Below, piece by piece: positions 1-10,231 of a DNA stretch of 26,195 bases. The first letter of the stretch is position 1. Every line of letters begins with the position of its first letter. The position numbers were made by a program, and so were the translations under genes. The DNA is from Acephala macrosclerotiorum. Taxonomy: Eukaryota; Ascomycota; Leotiomycetes; Helotiales; Mollisiaceae. Under the pieces are notes generated by a model that saw only the letters and a list, made by a program, of their open reading frames with translations, was not told the DNA's origin and did not search any database. Where the stretch lies: positions 1 through 26,195 of the forward strand of contig MU119698.1 in assembly GCA_014904845.1 (NCBI GenBank). The letters run 5' to 3'.

Positions 1-619
1 TAAATATTTATATTTATTTTTAATTATTAATTATATTAATAAAATAATAAAAAATAAATTTTTTTTAATATTATTATTTTTTTATTATTATTAATATTTA
101 TTATAATTATTATTAAAAACTTTTTTTATTATTTATTGATTTTTAAAAAATTATAATTATTATATATATAATATTTATTATTATAATTTAAATTATAAAA
201 AAAAATATTTAAAAAAATATTATAAAAAATAATTTATTATTAATTATAAAAAAAATATTAAAATATTAATTTTTTTTTAATTATTATTTTTTATATAAAA
301 TTATTTAAAAAAATTAAATAAATATTTTTATTTAAAATTTTTATATTTTTATTATTTTATATTTTATTTATTATTATAAAAATTATTTAATTAAATATAA
401 AATATTTTTTAATATTTTTTATAAAATTTAAAAAAAAAAATTATTAAATAAATATTCGTTTTATTAATATTTTTATTATATTTAAACGTTTAATTTTATA
501 AAATTAAATATTATTTAAAATATATTATAAATAAAAAAATAAAAAAATATTAAATTTATAATAAATTTAAAATTTAAAAATAAAAAATAAAAAATAAATA
601 TTATTTTAAAATTTTAAAA

Positions 620-1890
620 ATTCGATTTAAAATATATAAATATATTTTCGTTTTATTTTCGATTAAATAATATTTAATATAATTCGTATTTCGCGAATAT
701 ATTTTTATTTTTTTTTGTTTTTACGTTTATTACGTTTATTTTATATTTAATAAAAATAATTATTAATTTAAATTTATTTTAAATTTATTTAACGATTTAA
801 ATTTAAAATTTAAAATTTTTAATTTAAACGTTTTATAAATATTTAAAATTGAAATAATTCGTTTAAAAAAACGTTTTTTTAAAATCGAATAAATTAATAA
901 AAATTTTATATTAAAAAAATACTTTTTAAAATTCTCGTTTTTTATATTAAATTTCTACGATTAATTTAATTAATTCTAAATAATTATTAAGATTATACTT
1001 ATTAAAAAAAGATTTCTTAAGAATTTATTTTACGATTTACGATTTTTTGAATTTATATTACGATATTATTAAATTGATATAAATTTTATCGAACGATAAA
1101 AACTTTTAAACGAATATAAATCGTGATTTACGATATTTCGCAATTTTTATTTAAATTACGTAATAATTATTAATTTAAATAAACTATAATTAAAAATATA
1201 AATAATTCAAATATAAATTTAATTAATAAATTAATTATAAATATATTTTCGTTTCGTTTTTCGATCAAATAATATTTAATACGATTCGTATTTCGCGAGT
1301 ACATTTTTATTTTATTTTGTTTTTACGTTTATTACGTTTGTTTTATACTCGATCGAGAATAATTATTAATTTAAATTTATTTTAAATTTATTTAACGATT
1401 TAAATTTAAAATTAAAAACTTTTAATTTAAGCGTTTTATAAGTATTTAAAATTAGAATAATTCTCGTTAATATAAAAAAAATAATTCGCTTAAAAAAACG
1501 TTTTTTAAAATCGAATAAATTAATTAAAATTTTAAATAAAAACGTATTTTTAATAAAGTTTTATATTAAAAAAAATACTTTTTAAAATTTTCGTTTTTTA
1601 TATTAAATTATTACGATTAATTTAATTGATTATATATAATTATTAAAACTATATTTATTAAAAAAATATTTTTTAAAATTCTCGTTTTTTATATTAAATA
1701 CTATAATTAATTTAATTGATCGCATTTTTTATAATAAATTTTATCGAACGATAAAAATTTTTATAACGAACGTAAATTATAATTTATAATATTTCGTAAT
1801 TTCGATTTAAATTACGTAATAATTATTAATTAAAATAAATTATAATTAAAAATATAAATAATTTAAATATAAATTCAATTTATAAATTAA
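620..1890. repeat. Imperfect tandem duplication (about 600-655 bp unit)
   Basis: The segment around 640-1230 recurs at about 1240-1890. Shared landmarks include tatttcgcga (691 and 1293), aacgatttaaatttaaaa (791 and 1394), actttttaaaatt (921 and 1577) and attacgtaataattattaat (about 1156 and 1810). The offset grows from 602 to about 655 because the second copy carries insertions. Both copies are RIP-eroded, so the origin cannot be identified. Confidence 0.7.
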
Positions 1891-1904
1891 TTATAATAAA
1901 TTTC

Positions 1905-2715
1905 TTAAATTTATAAATAAGCAAATAAAATCGTAAAATTTTCGAAATTTTAATATTTTTAAATTCGATTATACGATAATTTTAAATGTTTAAAATATTT
2001 TAATTTTTTTTTTTAATATTTTAAATTAATTATTCTCGATCGAAATTAAAAATAGTATTTTTTATTTTTATATTTTATAAATTTTAATTTAATTAAACTT
2101 TTTAAATTTAATTTAATATATTTTATTAAAATAATTATAAAATATAAAATAAATTAAAAAAGAATTAAAATCTATTTTTAAATCGTAATATTTTATTTTT
2201 AAACTCGAAAATCAAAATAAGTTTTTAATTATTAATAAACGACGTAAAAATATTATAAAATTTAAAAGTTTTTTACAAATAAAAATCGTTTTTTTTTATT
2301 TATTTTATATTACGTTAAATAATAAATTTATTACATTTATAAATAAATAAATAAAATCGTAAAATTATTAAAATTTTAAAATTTTTAAATTCGATTAATA
2401 GTAATTTTAATTATTTAAAATATTTAAATTTTTTTTTAAATTAATTAAATATTAAAAATTAAAATATATTAATTTTTATTTTTATATTTTGCAAATTTTA
2501 ATTTAATTTAAATTTTCAAATTTTATTTAATATATTTTATAATAATTATTATAAAAAATAAAATAAATTAAAAAAAATTTAAAATTTATTTTTAAATTGT
2601 AAAATTTTATTTTTAAACTCGAAAATCGAAATAAGTTTTCGATTATTAATAAACGACGTAAAAATAATCACGGGATTTAAAAGTTTTTTACGAATAAAAA
2701 TCCAGTTTTTATTTT
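1905..2715. repeat. Imperfect tandem duplication (about 415-426 bp unit)
   Basis: Copy one runs from about 1905 to 2300 and copy two from about 2330 to 2715. Landmarks are ataaaatcgtaaaatt (about 1925 and 2351) and the tract from gaaaatc through attaataaacgacgtaaaaat (2207 and 2621). The offset is 414-426. The duplication precedes, or was the trigger for, the RIP-like decay. Confidence 0.7.
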
Positions 2716-3310
2716 ATTTTACGTTATACTAAATAATTAATTCGTATAAATTATAATATTTATATTAAATTCGAAATATTAATAATATTTATTACGTTTT
2801 TTATATAAATATAAATTTTAATAATTTAAAATTAAAATTTAATTAAATAAATAATAATAATTTTAAAATTAATTTTTTTATTAAAAATAAAAATAAAAAT
2901 ATTATTAATATATTTAATTAATATTAAATTTATTTTTTATTTAAAATTTAATTTAATTAATTTAATTATAAAATTAATATTTATTAAAAATTATATTAAA
3001 AAAAAATAAAAATTTTAAACGAATTTTTAAATATTTAAAATATCATTTATTAATTTTATATATATAATAAAAAAAAAATAATATTTTAAATATAATTAAA
3101 TATAAAAAATTATTAATTTTAAAAAACGTAATATAATTTATATAGTTTATCGTATTATTAATATTAAAAATTAAAAAAAAAAATATTTATAAATAATAAA
3201 TTATATAAAAAAAAATTAATTTTTTTTTATAAATATAAATAATTAAAATTAAAAAAATTAAATTAATAAATAAATATAAAATACTTATTATAATAAATAA
3301 ATATTAAAAT

Positions 3311-3494
3311 TAAATCGTCAAAGGCAAAGTACGGCGTGAGGTACAAGGAACGTACCACTATTTATTAGCGCATATGAAAATTAGGTAAAATATTATCACG
3401 TGGAACAAGCCACAGCAAAGCCAGCCCACCCGTGCGGCCGCTTGCCACGTGGAGGAGAACCTCAATCTGATTACCGATACGCGCTAAAAACTGA
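3311..3494. other. Intergenic, candidate promoter region
   Basis: Transition from the AT-rich block to ordinary composition. It contains two CACGTG boxes (about 3399 and 3444), which could be bHLH sites, ahead of the plus-strand open frame at 3495-3917. Nothing else is recognisable. Confidence 0.35.
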
Positions 3495-3917
3495 ATCGAA
3501 ACGTCTTCTACAACATTCTTAAAATATGTCTACCACTATAAGGGCTTTTTTGTGATTTCGCAACCAACACCTGCTTTCCTGGAGTTGGTTCAAAAGGCCG
3601 CGCGCGATAGCTATGACAAAACGATCTCTGCCAAAGAGAAACTCGCCAAACTTGATTTCACAAGCAATTGCGAAGATGTGCAGAAAGAATTCAAAAGCCA
3701 CTATTTGAACAATGTTGGTTACGTCGGAAAAGGTCCCGTCGCCATTGATGTGCCCCACGGCAGTTCCATCGTTGCCGAAACGTCGCGTTCCTCGAGCGCT
3801 GATAACAGAGCTCGCCCAACCAGGTGCTCTGCATTGACTGAACCACCTAGTCCCCCACCCCTTGGAAGCCCATCTTCCGAGCTGCCCTGGTCTTTTCCCA
3901 TGCTCCAGTGTCCGTGA
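3495..3917 (+). pseudogene. Hypothetical protein, frameshifted near its start
   Basis: An open frame runs from 3495 to a stop at 3917, but the only in-frame start at 3552 is GTG. A good ATG in fungal context (ATGTCTACC, 3526) lies one frame away and meets a stop 9 codons later, just after a run of six T (3546-3551). A one-base length change in that run would join the ATG to the long frame. This is therefore a frameshifted gene or a homopolymer sequencing error. The product is lysine/glutamate-rich for its first 75 residues and Ser/Pro-rich afterwards. No family is recognised. The antisense frame 3519-3944 is judged a shadow because it is Arg/Trp/Cys-rich without structure. Confidence 0.4.
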
Positions 3918-4060
3918 GGTAGTATGAGTGCTGAGACATCGCACCGCACTAGCTGACCAAAAACTTCATACTTTTTTAAACGGACCACCAACAGGCTGCG
4001 GCTGTTTCCCAGTTCCCAATAGCTCCAACCATATGCAAACATACCTTTGAGAGCCTGGTC

Positions 4061-4504
4061 TTAGAGATATCCTAAGCAGTTTGCCCGATATTGGATTAAA
4101 ATCTCCATGTCCTTGATAGTTAGCTTGGTTTCCCAGCTTGTATACCATCCAGCCTTTTTCGGATAGACTTGGAGTATCTTTTCCCACTTACATAGATGCC
4201 AAGCCTATGCCGATTTGCAGCAGTGTACCAGGCCCGTCTCGTACAAGTCGTATATAATTCGCGCACCTCTGCCTTCCCAAACCGATCTTGGCAGGCTCAG
4301 TTGTACTGTGGCCGAGCTTTTATTGAAGTGGTGTATCCGTCGGTTAGACGAGATGCAGGTATCGAAAGCCTCACTGGCATTCAGCAGGTATACCGCCATC
4401 GTTCCAACGATTTGCGGGAGCGAATTCATGGAACGACACCTTAAGCAGTGAAGACCCGCAAAGAGACTCAGGGTACTTTTTGCCAGATCGAATCGTAACA
4501 GCAC
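4061..4504 (-). pseudogene. Possible broken gene remnant
   Basis: On the minus strand one frame is open from 4504 to a TAG at 4205-4207 and then continues in the same frame to a TAA near 4061. The downstream 47 codons read like real protein, with several Trp and Tyr residues spaced among Lys and Glu (WEKILQVYPKK, then YTSWETKLTIKDMEIL). The upstream 99 codons are less convincing. The TAG may be a nonsense mutation or may lie in an unrecognised intron. No family is recognised, and the plus-strand frames over the same interval (4196-4451) are about as plausible as the upstream part. Confidence 0.25.
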
Positions 4505-5022
4505 TTCGGCTTGGACTATTTCTTATTCCGCCTGCCCGCTCTTGCGAACGCCAGCTCGACATCTGCGCAAGACGTACTGCGGGCCGTTCCGGGCCATCAT
4601 GCTAGAAGCGCTCGGATTCGAAAATTATTTTAAGGATCTTTCTTTACCTGCATGGCCGAGGTTCGGAGTTAGGGGCACATCGAATGCTCATCCACTTCTG
4701 CTTGCTGCCTGATGACAAATTTTTAAAGATTTTTGGAGTGGAAAGTGGGACTGGGATCGATTGTAGCGAGGCAAAGTACTGAGTTAGATATACGTGGGAG
4801 TAGAATTTTTTTTGAAGTGACGAGAAGAATGAGGATGAGGTCAATTTTCCTTTTTTGCTAGTGGTTCGAGGCTGAACCTGATATCACAATAACCGAGTTC
4901 CAATTGGCTGATTATGTGATGCGTCATTCGGTGGTCAGAGCGCTTGGTCAGTCACTGAGAAGGAGAACGGCAGCCTGATCGGGCCAGAAAGGCAGCCACC
5001 AAATCGACTGGAATCACCCCAC
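4505..5022. other. Non-coding or unassigned interval
   Basis: No frame longer than about 66 codons with protein-like composition was found. The minus frame at 4644-4844 is Ser/Phe-rich and unconvincing. Nothing else was recognised. Confidence 0.4.
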
Positions 5023-5144
5023 ATGAAAGAAAACAACCTCGAACATGCACGACAGATTCAGGTCGCCACACCACAAGGGTTGAAGGAACCGTAAGTGAAC
5101 GCTATATGTCAGAACTTCATATTTGACTAAATAATCTGTCACAG

Positions 5145-5808
5145 ACCACCTTTCCACCACGACCAAATCGCGCGCACAAACACCGTCCTTCAACACATCA
5201 AGAACCTGCGCCGAGAACAATACCCCGCAGAAGAACAAAAACATCGAAAGAGCATTTCATACCAAGAAAGGAGATGATAGTGACCGGTAAAGGGGTAAGC
5301 GAAACTGTTGCAAACGCTGCTCGAAGCAGCCTTGATCCAGAGGTTCGTCAGCTACGAGTTGGAGGAAAGTTGGGGGGTGGGGGAGAGAGCTCAGAGAGGT
5401 TATCATGGACGAAAGAGACACACGACATTGCCAAGGAGTTTGAGGAGGTATGCGTTGCACAAATTCCACACCGTTTTTCACAACATTAGCTGACGACTGT
5501 AGAAAATTGATTTCTCTTTACTCAAAGACTTTGGAGTGGCGGCGAAAGCAAACGCAGAGATGAAATGGATTGGGCCTATCGTATACTCGGACGTCTCGCC
5601 CGAGCCATTGAAATACGATAGATCGGGCCAAGGAAACGGCTATTTTGGGATACTTGCCCTAGGTCCAGTTCATTTACCTGAATACGGCGACAGTGGCAAT
5701 AAAGAGATTAAAAGTGGTGAAGTGGCATATTTTCGGGAATCGGATCCTGTTATGTATCGTTCGTGCGGAAGATCACGAGGCATCTTGTTCTACGTCAGTA
5801 TACAATAA
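5145..5808 (+). CDS. Two-exon small protein, weakly aegerolysin-like 3' half
   Basis: From the ATG at 5274, exon 1 ends at 5447 (GAG GAG before GTATGC). A 55-nt intron, 5448-5502, ends in TGTAG. Exon 2, 5503-5808, stays in frame to TAA, giving 160 residues. The same frame is open upstream to 5145, directly after a good acceptor (CTGTCACAG) of an intron 5097-5144 that starts GTAAGT, so a longer N-terminus is possible. Exon 2 has a Gly-Asp...Lys-Glu-Ile segment followed about 20 residues later by Ser-Cys-Gly-Arg (5761-5772), the spacing seen in the aegerolysin core. The frame stops a few codons later, so the C-terminal half expected for that family is absent. The similarity is weak. It could equally be an unrelated hypothetical protein. 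Confidence 0.45.
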
Positions 5809-5905
5809 CCCTGAAATGGAAGGTGAACATCGTACGGAATCAACGGGCCTTCATCTGCAAGTATATCATCAAACGCATCTCCATCAGACCAAACTGTTTG
5901 CATTC

Positions 5906-7990
5906 CTATTGCCCATAGCTTATTTCCCCAAGATCGGTTAGTAGATGGTCTGCCGAGGCCAGAAAATCCATCATCTTTGGATCGACGGTGGCCTGTTGTG
6001 TTTGTGGGATTGATGTGTGTCGAGCTGGGTCCTGGCCGAAGTCGTCCGGCAGATAGCTTGACATATTCAGATAAGCCATCATCCTTGGATCGACGGTAGC
6101 CTGCTGTGTTTGTGGGATCAATGTGTGTCGAGCTGGGTCCTGGTCGAAGTCGTCCGGCAGATAGCTTGACATATTCAGATAAGCTATCATCCTTGGATCG
6201 ACGGTGGCCTGCTGCGTTTGTGAGACTGATGTGTGTCGAGCTGGGTCTTGGTCGAAGTCGTCCGGCAGATAGCTTGACGTATTCAGATAAGCCATCATCC
6301 TTGGATCGACGGTGGCCTGCTGTGTTTGTGGGACCGATGTGTGTCGAGCTGGGTCCTGGCCGAAGTCGTCCGGCAGATAGCTTGGTATAGCCCAATGATT
6401 GGTCACCTCCGGATCTATAACAACTTGCGCTTGTCGGGTTGAGTTCTGCCGAGTTGAATCTGGTGCAAAACTAGTTGACAAGCCACCTGTTTGTCCCCTT
6501 GATTTCGGGTTGTCAGGATTGGAATATCTGATTTGCAACTCAATAGAGTTTCCCAAATCATCAGCCATCAATGGCCCACCATCAACACCGACACCACCGA
6601 CACCGACACCGACACCATGGCTCTCGATATGTCCAGTAGCAATTGAAGCAGTGATGCCATCGTCAGGGTGTTCTAATTCATGGGATATTACTTCGTTTGA
6701 AGAATTTGAGCCGGTCGAGACTGAATTGCAGCTTTCTGAACGCTCGTCTTCAATGCTAATGCTGCCTCGAGGTAAACAAGCCTCGGCCTCTTGGAAAGCA
6801 AACGAACTTCGAGCCTCCTCAGGGTTGGGCTCCGTGCCGTCAACATAAATGTCATCACTCCCTCTCTTTCTCGAAGACTGGTCTCCATTGTCGGGGTTCT
6901 CGGACCTGGAAATCATAAGATTTCCATCCAAATGTTTTCTGACCGCTATCAAAAGAGGGGTCTTGCACGAAAGGACTTCGTCGGTGGTCCACCCATACTC
7001 ACGAAGCCCGTTGACGAAAGTGAGGGCAGCGACAGGATTCAATGCTATCGAACGATCATGAAGCATAGGAAGATGGGTTTTCTTGTATTCGTGGACCAGG
7101 TCTATATCTTTTGTGCTCGCTTTCACCTCCCAGCTGCATTTAGGAGCTGGTGTCAGTCATTTATAACAACATGGAGCAAATGACGACTTACTATGAGAGC
7201 GTCTTGGGATCTATTTCGAGAATAGAGCCTGGACCTGTCGTAATTATCATGTGAATGTAGTTCCTACTCTTTTCTTGATCGAGTTTCAAGTCTTTCTTTG
7301 GGATATTGTACTTCTGAGAGATGATATCGAAAGCGGCCGTCTTCCGATCGCGACCCCGCCCAAGATCCAATTCACTCTTCGAGGCTGATATTGAATAATG
7401 ATTGACATGATTGACAGAGAAGACAAGGCAAAGACGGGCGGCGCATCCATACTCGGTCCCGGCCTTCTCGATTTTCAAGCGGCCCCGTCGTAGTCGATTC
7501 AGCGGATGTAGCCCATGTCCAGGGTCGTCAAATATCGTATTTTTGCCACGCCACAAGTGCTCGTAAGAATTTGGATGAAGCTGGGGAGCTTTCGCGAGGG
7601 ATTCTACAAGTCGAACCAGTAGCTGTGTTCGACTCGGACTGAGGCCCTTTTCCTCGAAGTACTTCGCAATACATGTGTCTGAATTCGACAAAGCAACCTT
7701 GGGATTTGGCTGAGCGGATGATCGCGGTTTGGTGTTAGAAAGAGCAGTTTGGTGAGACGGTGGTAAAAGCTGTAAACAATCGCCTGCAGTTCCCCGTCCA
7801 AGAAACTCTTTGAAGGAAGTCACCAGTTCCTGCTTTGAGTCAGCGAAATCGAACGTCCGTATCACTAGGAGATACCCTCTACCTTTGACCTGAGAATGTC
7901 GTTAGGCGATAATATTCTCAAAGCTTCTATGAGAATTTCCTCACATTCCTTTGGGGCGTCGTGGCCGCTCGGCGAGGATGCACTCCCCAT
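5906..7990 (-). CDS. Uncharacterised protein with four 36-residue repeats
   Basis: Three exons on the minus strand: 7990-7883, 7829-7192 and 7133-5906, 657 residues in all. Intron 1 (7830-7882, 53 nt) has a CTGAC branch point and CAG acceptor. Intron 2 (7134-7191, 58 nt) has GTAAGT, TGAC and GCAG. Both joins keep frame. The N-terminal 250 residues look globular, with a predicted amphipathic helix at 14-36 and a basic patch (NRLRRGRLKIEK). Residues about 420-435 are a Gly-Val run encoded by a GGTGTC microsatellite. Residues 500-643 are four 36-residue repeats beginning SYLPDDF. An alternative first exon reads through the palindrome upstream (acceptor CTAAC...CTCAG at 7905), but it gives a less natural N-terminus. 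No domain is recognised and the subcellular location is unknown. Confidence 0.65.
5951..6382 (-). repeat. Four tandem 108-bp coding repeats
   Basis: A 108-bp unit repeats four times inside the last exon of the minus-strand gene. The marker gtcgtccggcagatagcttg lies at 6041, 6149, 6257 and 6365, exactly 108 bp apart. Each unit encodes 36 residues: SYLPDDF, then QDPARHT, QTQQATVDP and MMAYLN. The unit nearest the stop codon is the most diverged at its end. Because 108 is a multiple of three, other frames are also open across the array, which explains overlapping open frames there. Confidence 0.9.
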
Positions 7991-8027
7991 ACCAGTATTT
8001 GTGGGGGGGAAAGAGGCAGACGGGGAG

Positions 8028-8202
8028 ACAAGGGGTTTCCGCAAAACATGTTTTGCGGAAACCCTTGTTCTTCGCTTATCAAACACGCCACGCTATATGC
8101 AGGTCTCCCCAATTTCAAGGATTACATCCCATAGGCTGTTCAGCACAGGCGCCGCTTTGGCCGAGAACTTAGTGGGAAAACATGTTTTGTGGAAACCCTT
8201 GT
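8028..8202. mobile_element. Short palindromic repeat, possible MITE
   Basis: A perfect 32-bp palindrome at 8033-8064 (gggtttccgcaaaacatg and its complement), flanked by acaag/cttgt, recurs in one half at 8177-8202 (aaaacatgttttgtgg then aaacccttgt). The left end read inward and the right end are inverted repeats of about 26 bp with one indel and one mismatch. This suggests a non-autonomous element of about 175 bp, or a hairpin with a second partial copy. No clear target duplication is visible. It begins 38 bp upstream of the ATG at 7990 of the minus-strand gene, so it forms that gene's proximal promoter. Confidence 0.5.
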
Positions 8203-8337
8203 TGGAGACGTCACGACATCCTCCCCCCAAAATCCCATGAACCAAGATACGATGAACCACATCAAATCTCATAGGCTATTTATGCCGTCGCAACGGATCG
8301 GTTTCAATCGATAGCTTCCTGTCGTCCCTGGGTAATA

Positions 8338-8465
8338 CTTCGTTCCCAGGGAAATAGTTACGCCAAGAAAGACTAGGGCAAGGGGGTAAAAATGGCTGTG
8401 AACGCACTAAAGCAAAAACCCCCTGCCCTAGTCCTCTTGGCGTAACTATTTCCCCGGGGACAAAG
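8338..8465 (+). mobile_element. 128-bp MITE copy 1 (Tc1/mariner-like, TA target site)
   Basis: The element starts CTTCGTTCCCAGGG and ends CCCCGGGGACAAAG. It is flanked on both sides by TA (8336-8337 and 8466-8467). Long terminal inverted repeats of about 45 bp contain aaatagttacgccaaga and gactagggca. A second copy of identical length lies inverted at 14644-14771, with 6 mismatches by my count and no gaps. There is no coding capacity. TA target duplication is typical of MITEs mobilised by Tc1/mariner (Fot1/pogo) transposases. It sits at the edge of the AT-rich block and about 350 bp upstream of the gene starting at 7990. Confidence 0.9.
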
Positions 8466-8479
8466 TAGATCGTTTTATT

Positions 8480-9465
8480 TATATGGAAGATTTAAACTAC
8501 TTAATATTAATTATAATATAAAAAGTTTAAAATAATATCGTAATATTAAGTTTTTTATATTATATTATATTTTTAATAAAATATATTATTAATATAAAAA
8601 TTTAAAATTTATTATATTAATTTTTTTTATTAAATTATTTAAATTTTTAATATTATTTTTAAAAGTTTTTATAATATTTAATTACGATTTTAAATATTTA
8701 ATATAATAAATTATTTAAAAAATTCGTTTTTTTAATATATTTATTTATTTTAATTTATTTTTATATAAATTTTTATATTTTTTAAATTAATTAAATATAT
8801 AATTAATATAAAAAAAAATTATAATATTTTTTTAATATTTTTTATTAATAATAAAATTAATAATATAATTTATATAATATATATAATATATATTAATTTA
8901 AATTTATATTAAAAAGATTTTAAAATTTATTATATAAAAATATTATTATTTAATACGTTATTTATAATAAAATAATTTAAATTTTTAAATATATTAATAT
9001 TATAATTAAATTAAAAAAAGTTTAAAAATTATAAAAAATATATATTTTTATTTTATTTTATTAAATATAATTTTAATATATTTTATTTTATTATATTTAT
9101 ATTAAATTATTATTTATATAATAATTTTTTTAAATAAAATTTAAACGTTAAAAATTTTAATATTATATTTAAAATTAAAATTTAATTTATTAATTTATTA
9201 ATATATTATTATATTATAATTAATATTAAATTTAATAAAATTTTATAAAAAAAGTTTTTTAAATATTTTATTTTAAATAATTAAATTAAAATTATAAATA
9301 TTATTAAAAAAAAATTTCTTTAAAAATTAATTTTATTTAATATTCGAAATTAGTAAAATAATAAATAAATTATTAAATAATATAAAGTTTTATAAATAAC
9401 GATTTTTAAATATTAATTTTAAAAATATTAAAAAAATAATATATAATTAACGAATTACTATTATT
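8480..9465. repeat. AT-rich, RIP-like block
   Basis: About 1 kb of nearly pure A/T. The few remaining C residues are mostly in CG. There is no reading frame and no recognisable internal repeat as clear as those in the first block. Its left edge abuts the MITE at 8338-8465. Confidence 0.8.
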
Positions 9466-9660
9466 AGAAACTAGGTATATTATTTTCTCTTTTTGCTATT
9501 TTAGCTTTCTGTCTGCATACGAAAGAAAACTAATAATAATAAGAGCTTAGGTTTATTGTTATAGGGGAAGACACACATTGTCTGGCAGATGAGGCTAAGC
9601 GAACCCCTGGTTTAAACACGTGACACTCGGGGGATGTGGATTACAACCATTTGAAGACTT
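9466..9660. other. Intergenic interval
   Basis: Transition from the AT-rich block to balanced DNA. It contains one copy of the 15-base sequence gctaagcgaacccct (9594-9608), repeated at 9984-9998. No gene is seen. Confidence 0.4.
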
Positions 9661-9667
9661 CTTGTAC

Positions 9668-9956
9668 TGACCGTACATCACGAACTCGCGGCAAATTTAC
9701 CGGTCACCAATCCGATCTACGGATAATCCGGCCTACAAATCGTTTAGGCAAGCGCCCTCTATGCAGCGCATCTATCATCCATATGGAATGTATGGTGATG
9801 ACCAGGGTAACTGCGGACGCTGTGCGGCCTTCATAGGATGTGTGGTCAGAGCTGGGGTTCGTGCAGCTCGTATGATCGCCTTGGTCGAGCCACCCTAGAT
9901 GAAGTGCTTCACAAGTGTCAATGTCTTGATAGTAGCGCTGCCTCGAGCTCGTTGAA
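9668..9956 (+). pseudogene. Degenerate coding remnant with CxxC cluster
   Basis: One plus-strand frame is open from about 9668 to a TAG at 9895. It contains an ATG at 9762 and a cysteine cluster (GNCGRCAAF then GCVVRAG) resembling the fungal C-x2-C...G-C-V motif of DUF3716-type domains. A second frame, open until a TAA near 9958, continues with more cysteines (ACSSYDR, KCQC), as though a one-base frameshift occurred near 9862. No spliced model joins the parts. I read it as a decayed gene fragment, with low certainty about the family. Confidence 0.3.
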
Positions 9957-9983
9957 ATAATAGTCTACAGGTCATCTTCACTT

Positions 9984-10010
9984 GCTAAGCGAACCCCTTT
10001 CGCTTATCAC
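9984..10010. repeat. Short quasi-palindrome
   Basis: tgctaagcgaa, four C, then ttcgcttatca is an inverted repeat with one mismatch in 11 bases. Its left half recurs at 9594-9608 and its right half (ttcgcttatcaa) at about 8078. It may be a transposon end, but there is no paired terminus to prove it. Confidence 0.3.
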
Positions 10011-10231
10011 AGTCCACTTTCTTCAAGCCCGTCTCAACAAACTCCAATCCCGCCAACATTTCTGAGAAATTCCTGCCTCTGACTCCAAGCAGCTTTATGC
10101 CCAAGGCTGACTGCGGAATGAGACATCCTTCGTCCAAAGGGTTGCTGCCAGATAGCCACCTACGGCTTATTGGGCGTGGATGATGACCCAGTCTTTTCTC
10201 CAGAATGCCTCTGTGTTGGCGTAAGGATTTT

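Larger units (their letters stand above)
1..3310. repeat. AT-rich, RIP-like block
   Basis: About 3.3 kb that is almost entirely A and T with no usable open frame. Remaining C and G occur nearly always as CG (attcgtatttcgcgaat, aacgtt, tcgaa), the pattern expected if CpA/CpT/CpC sites were mutated by RIP and CpG sites were spared. Two imperfect tandem duplications are recognisable inside it and listed separately. The boundary with balanced-composition DNA at about 3310 is sharp. No gene, tRNA or transposon domain can be read. Confidence 0.85.

Noticed and set aside
1..3310. CRISPR-like or rRNA/tRNA features in the AT block
   Set aside because: No regularly spaced identical repeats and no cloverleaf-capable sequence were seen; the genome is eukaryotic.
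3519..3944. 141-codon minus-strand frame
   Set aside because: Composition (Arg, Trp, Cys scattered, no helix pattern) is that of an antisense shadow of the plus-strand frame.
4950..5273. Histone-H3-tail-like Arg/Lys/Ser/Thr frame before the 5274 ATG
   Set aside because: The likeness (ARKAATKSTG) is short and in a region where all frames are open and basic; there is no histone fold downstream.
5790..6395. 201-codon minus-strand frame and 94-codon plus-strand frame over the 108-bp repeats
   Set aside because: The repeat period is a multiple of three, so frames stay open by repetition. The frame continuous with the spliced gene is preferred.
9594..9998. 390-bp transposon bounded by gctaagcgaacccct copies
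   Set aside because: The two copies are direct, not inverted, only 15 bp long and without target duplications; they may be unrelated element ends.
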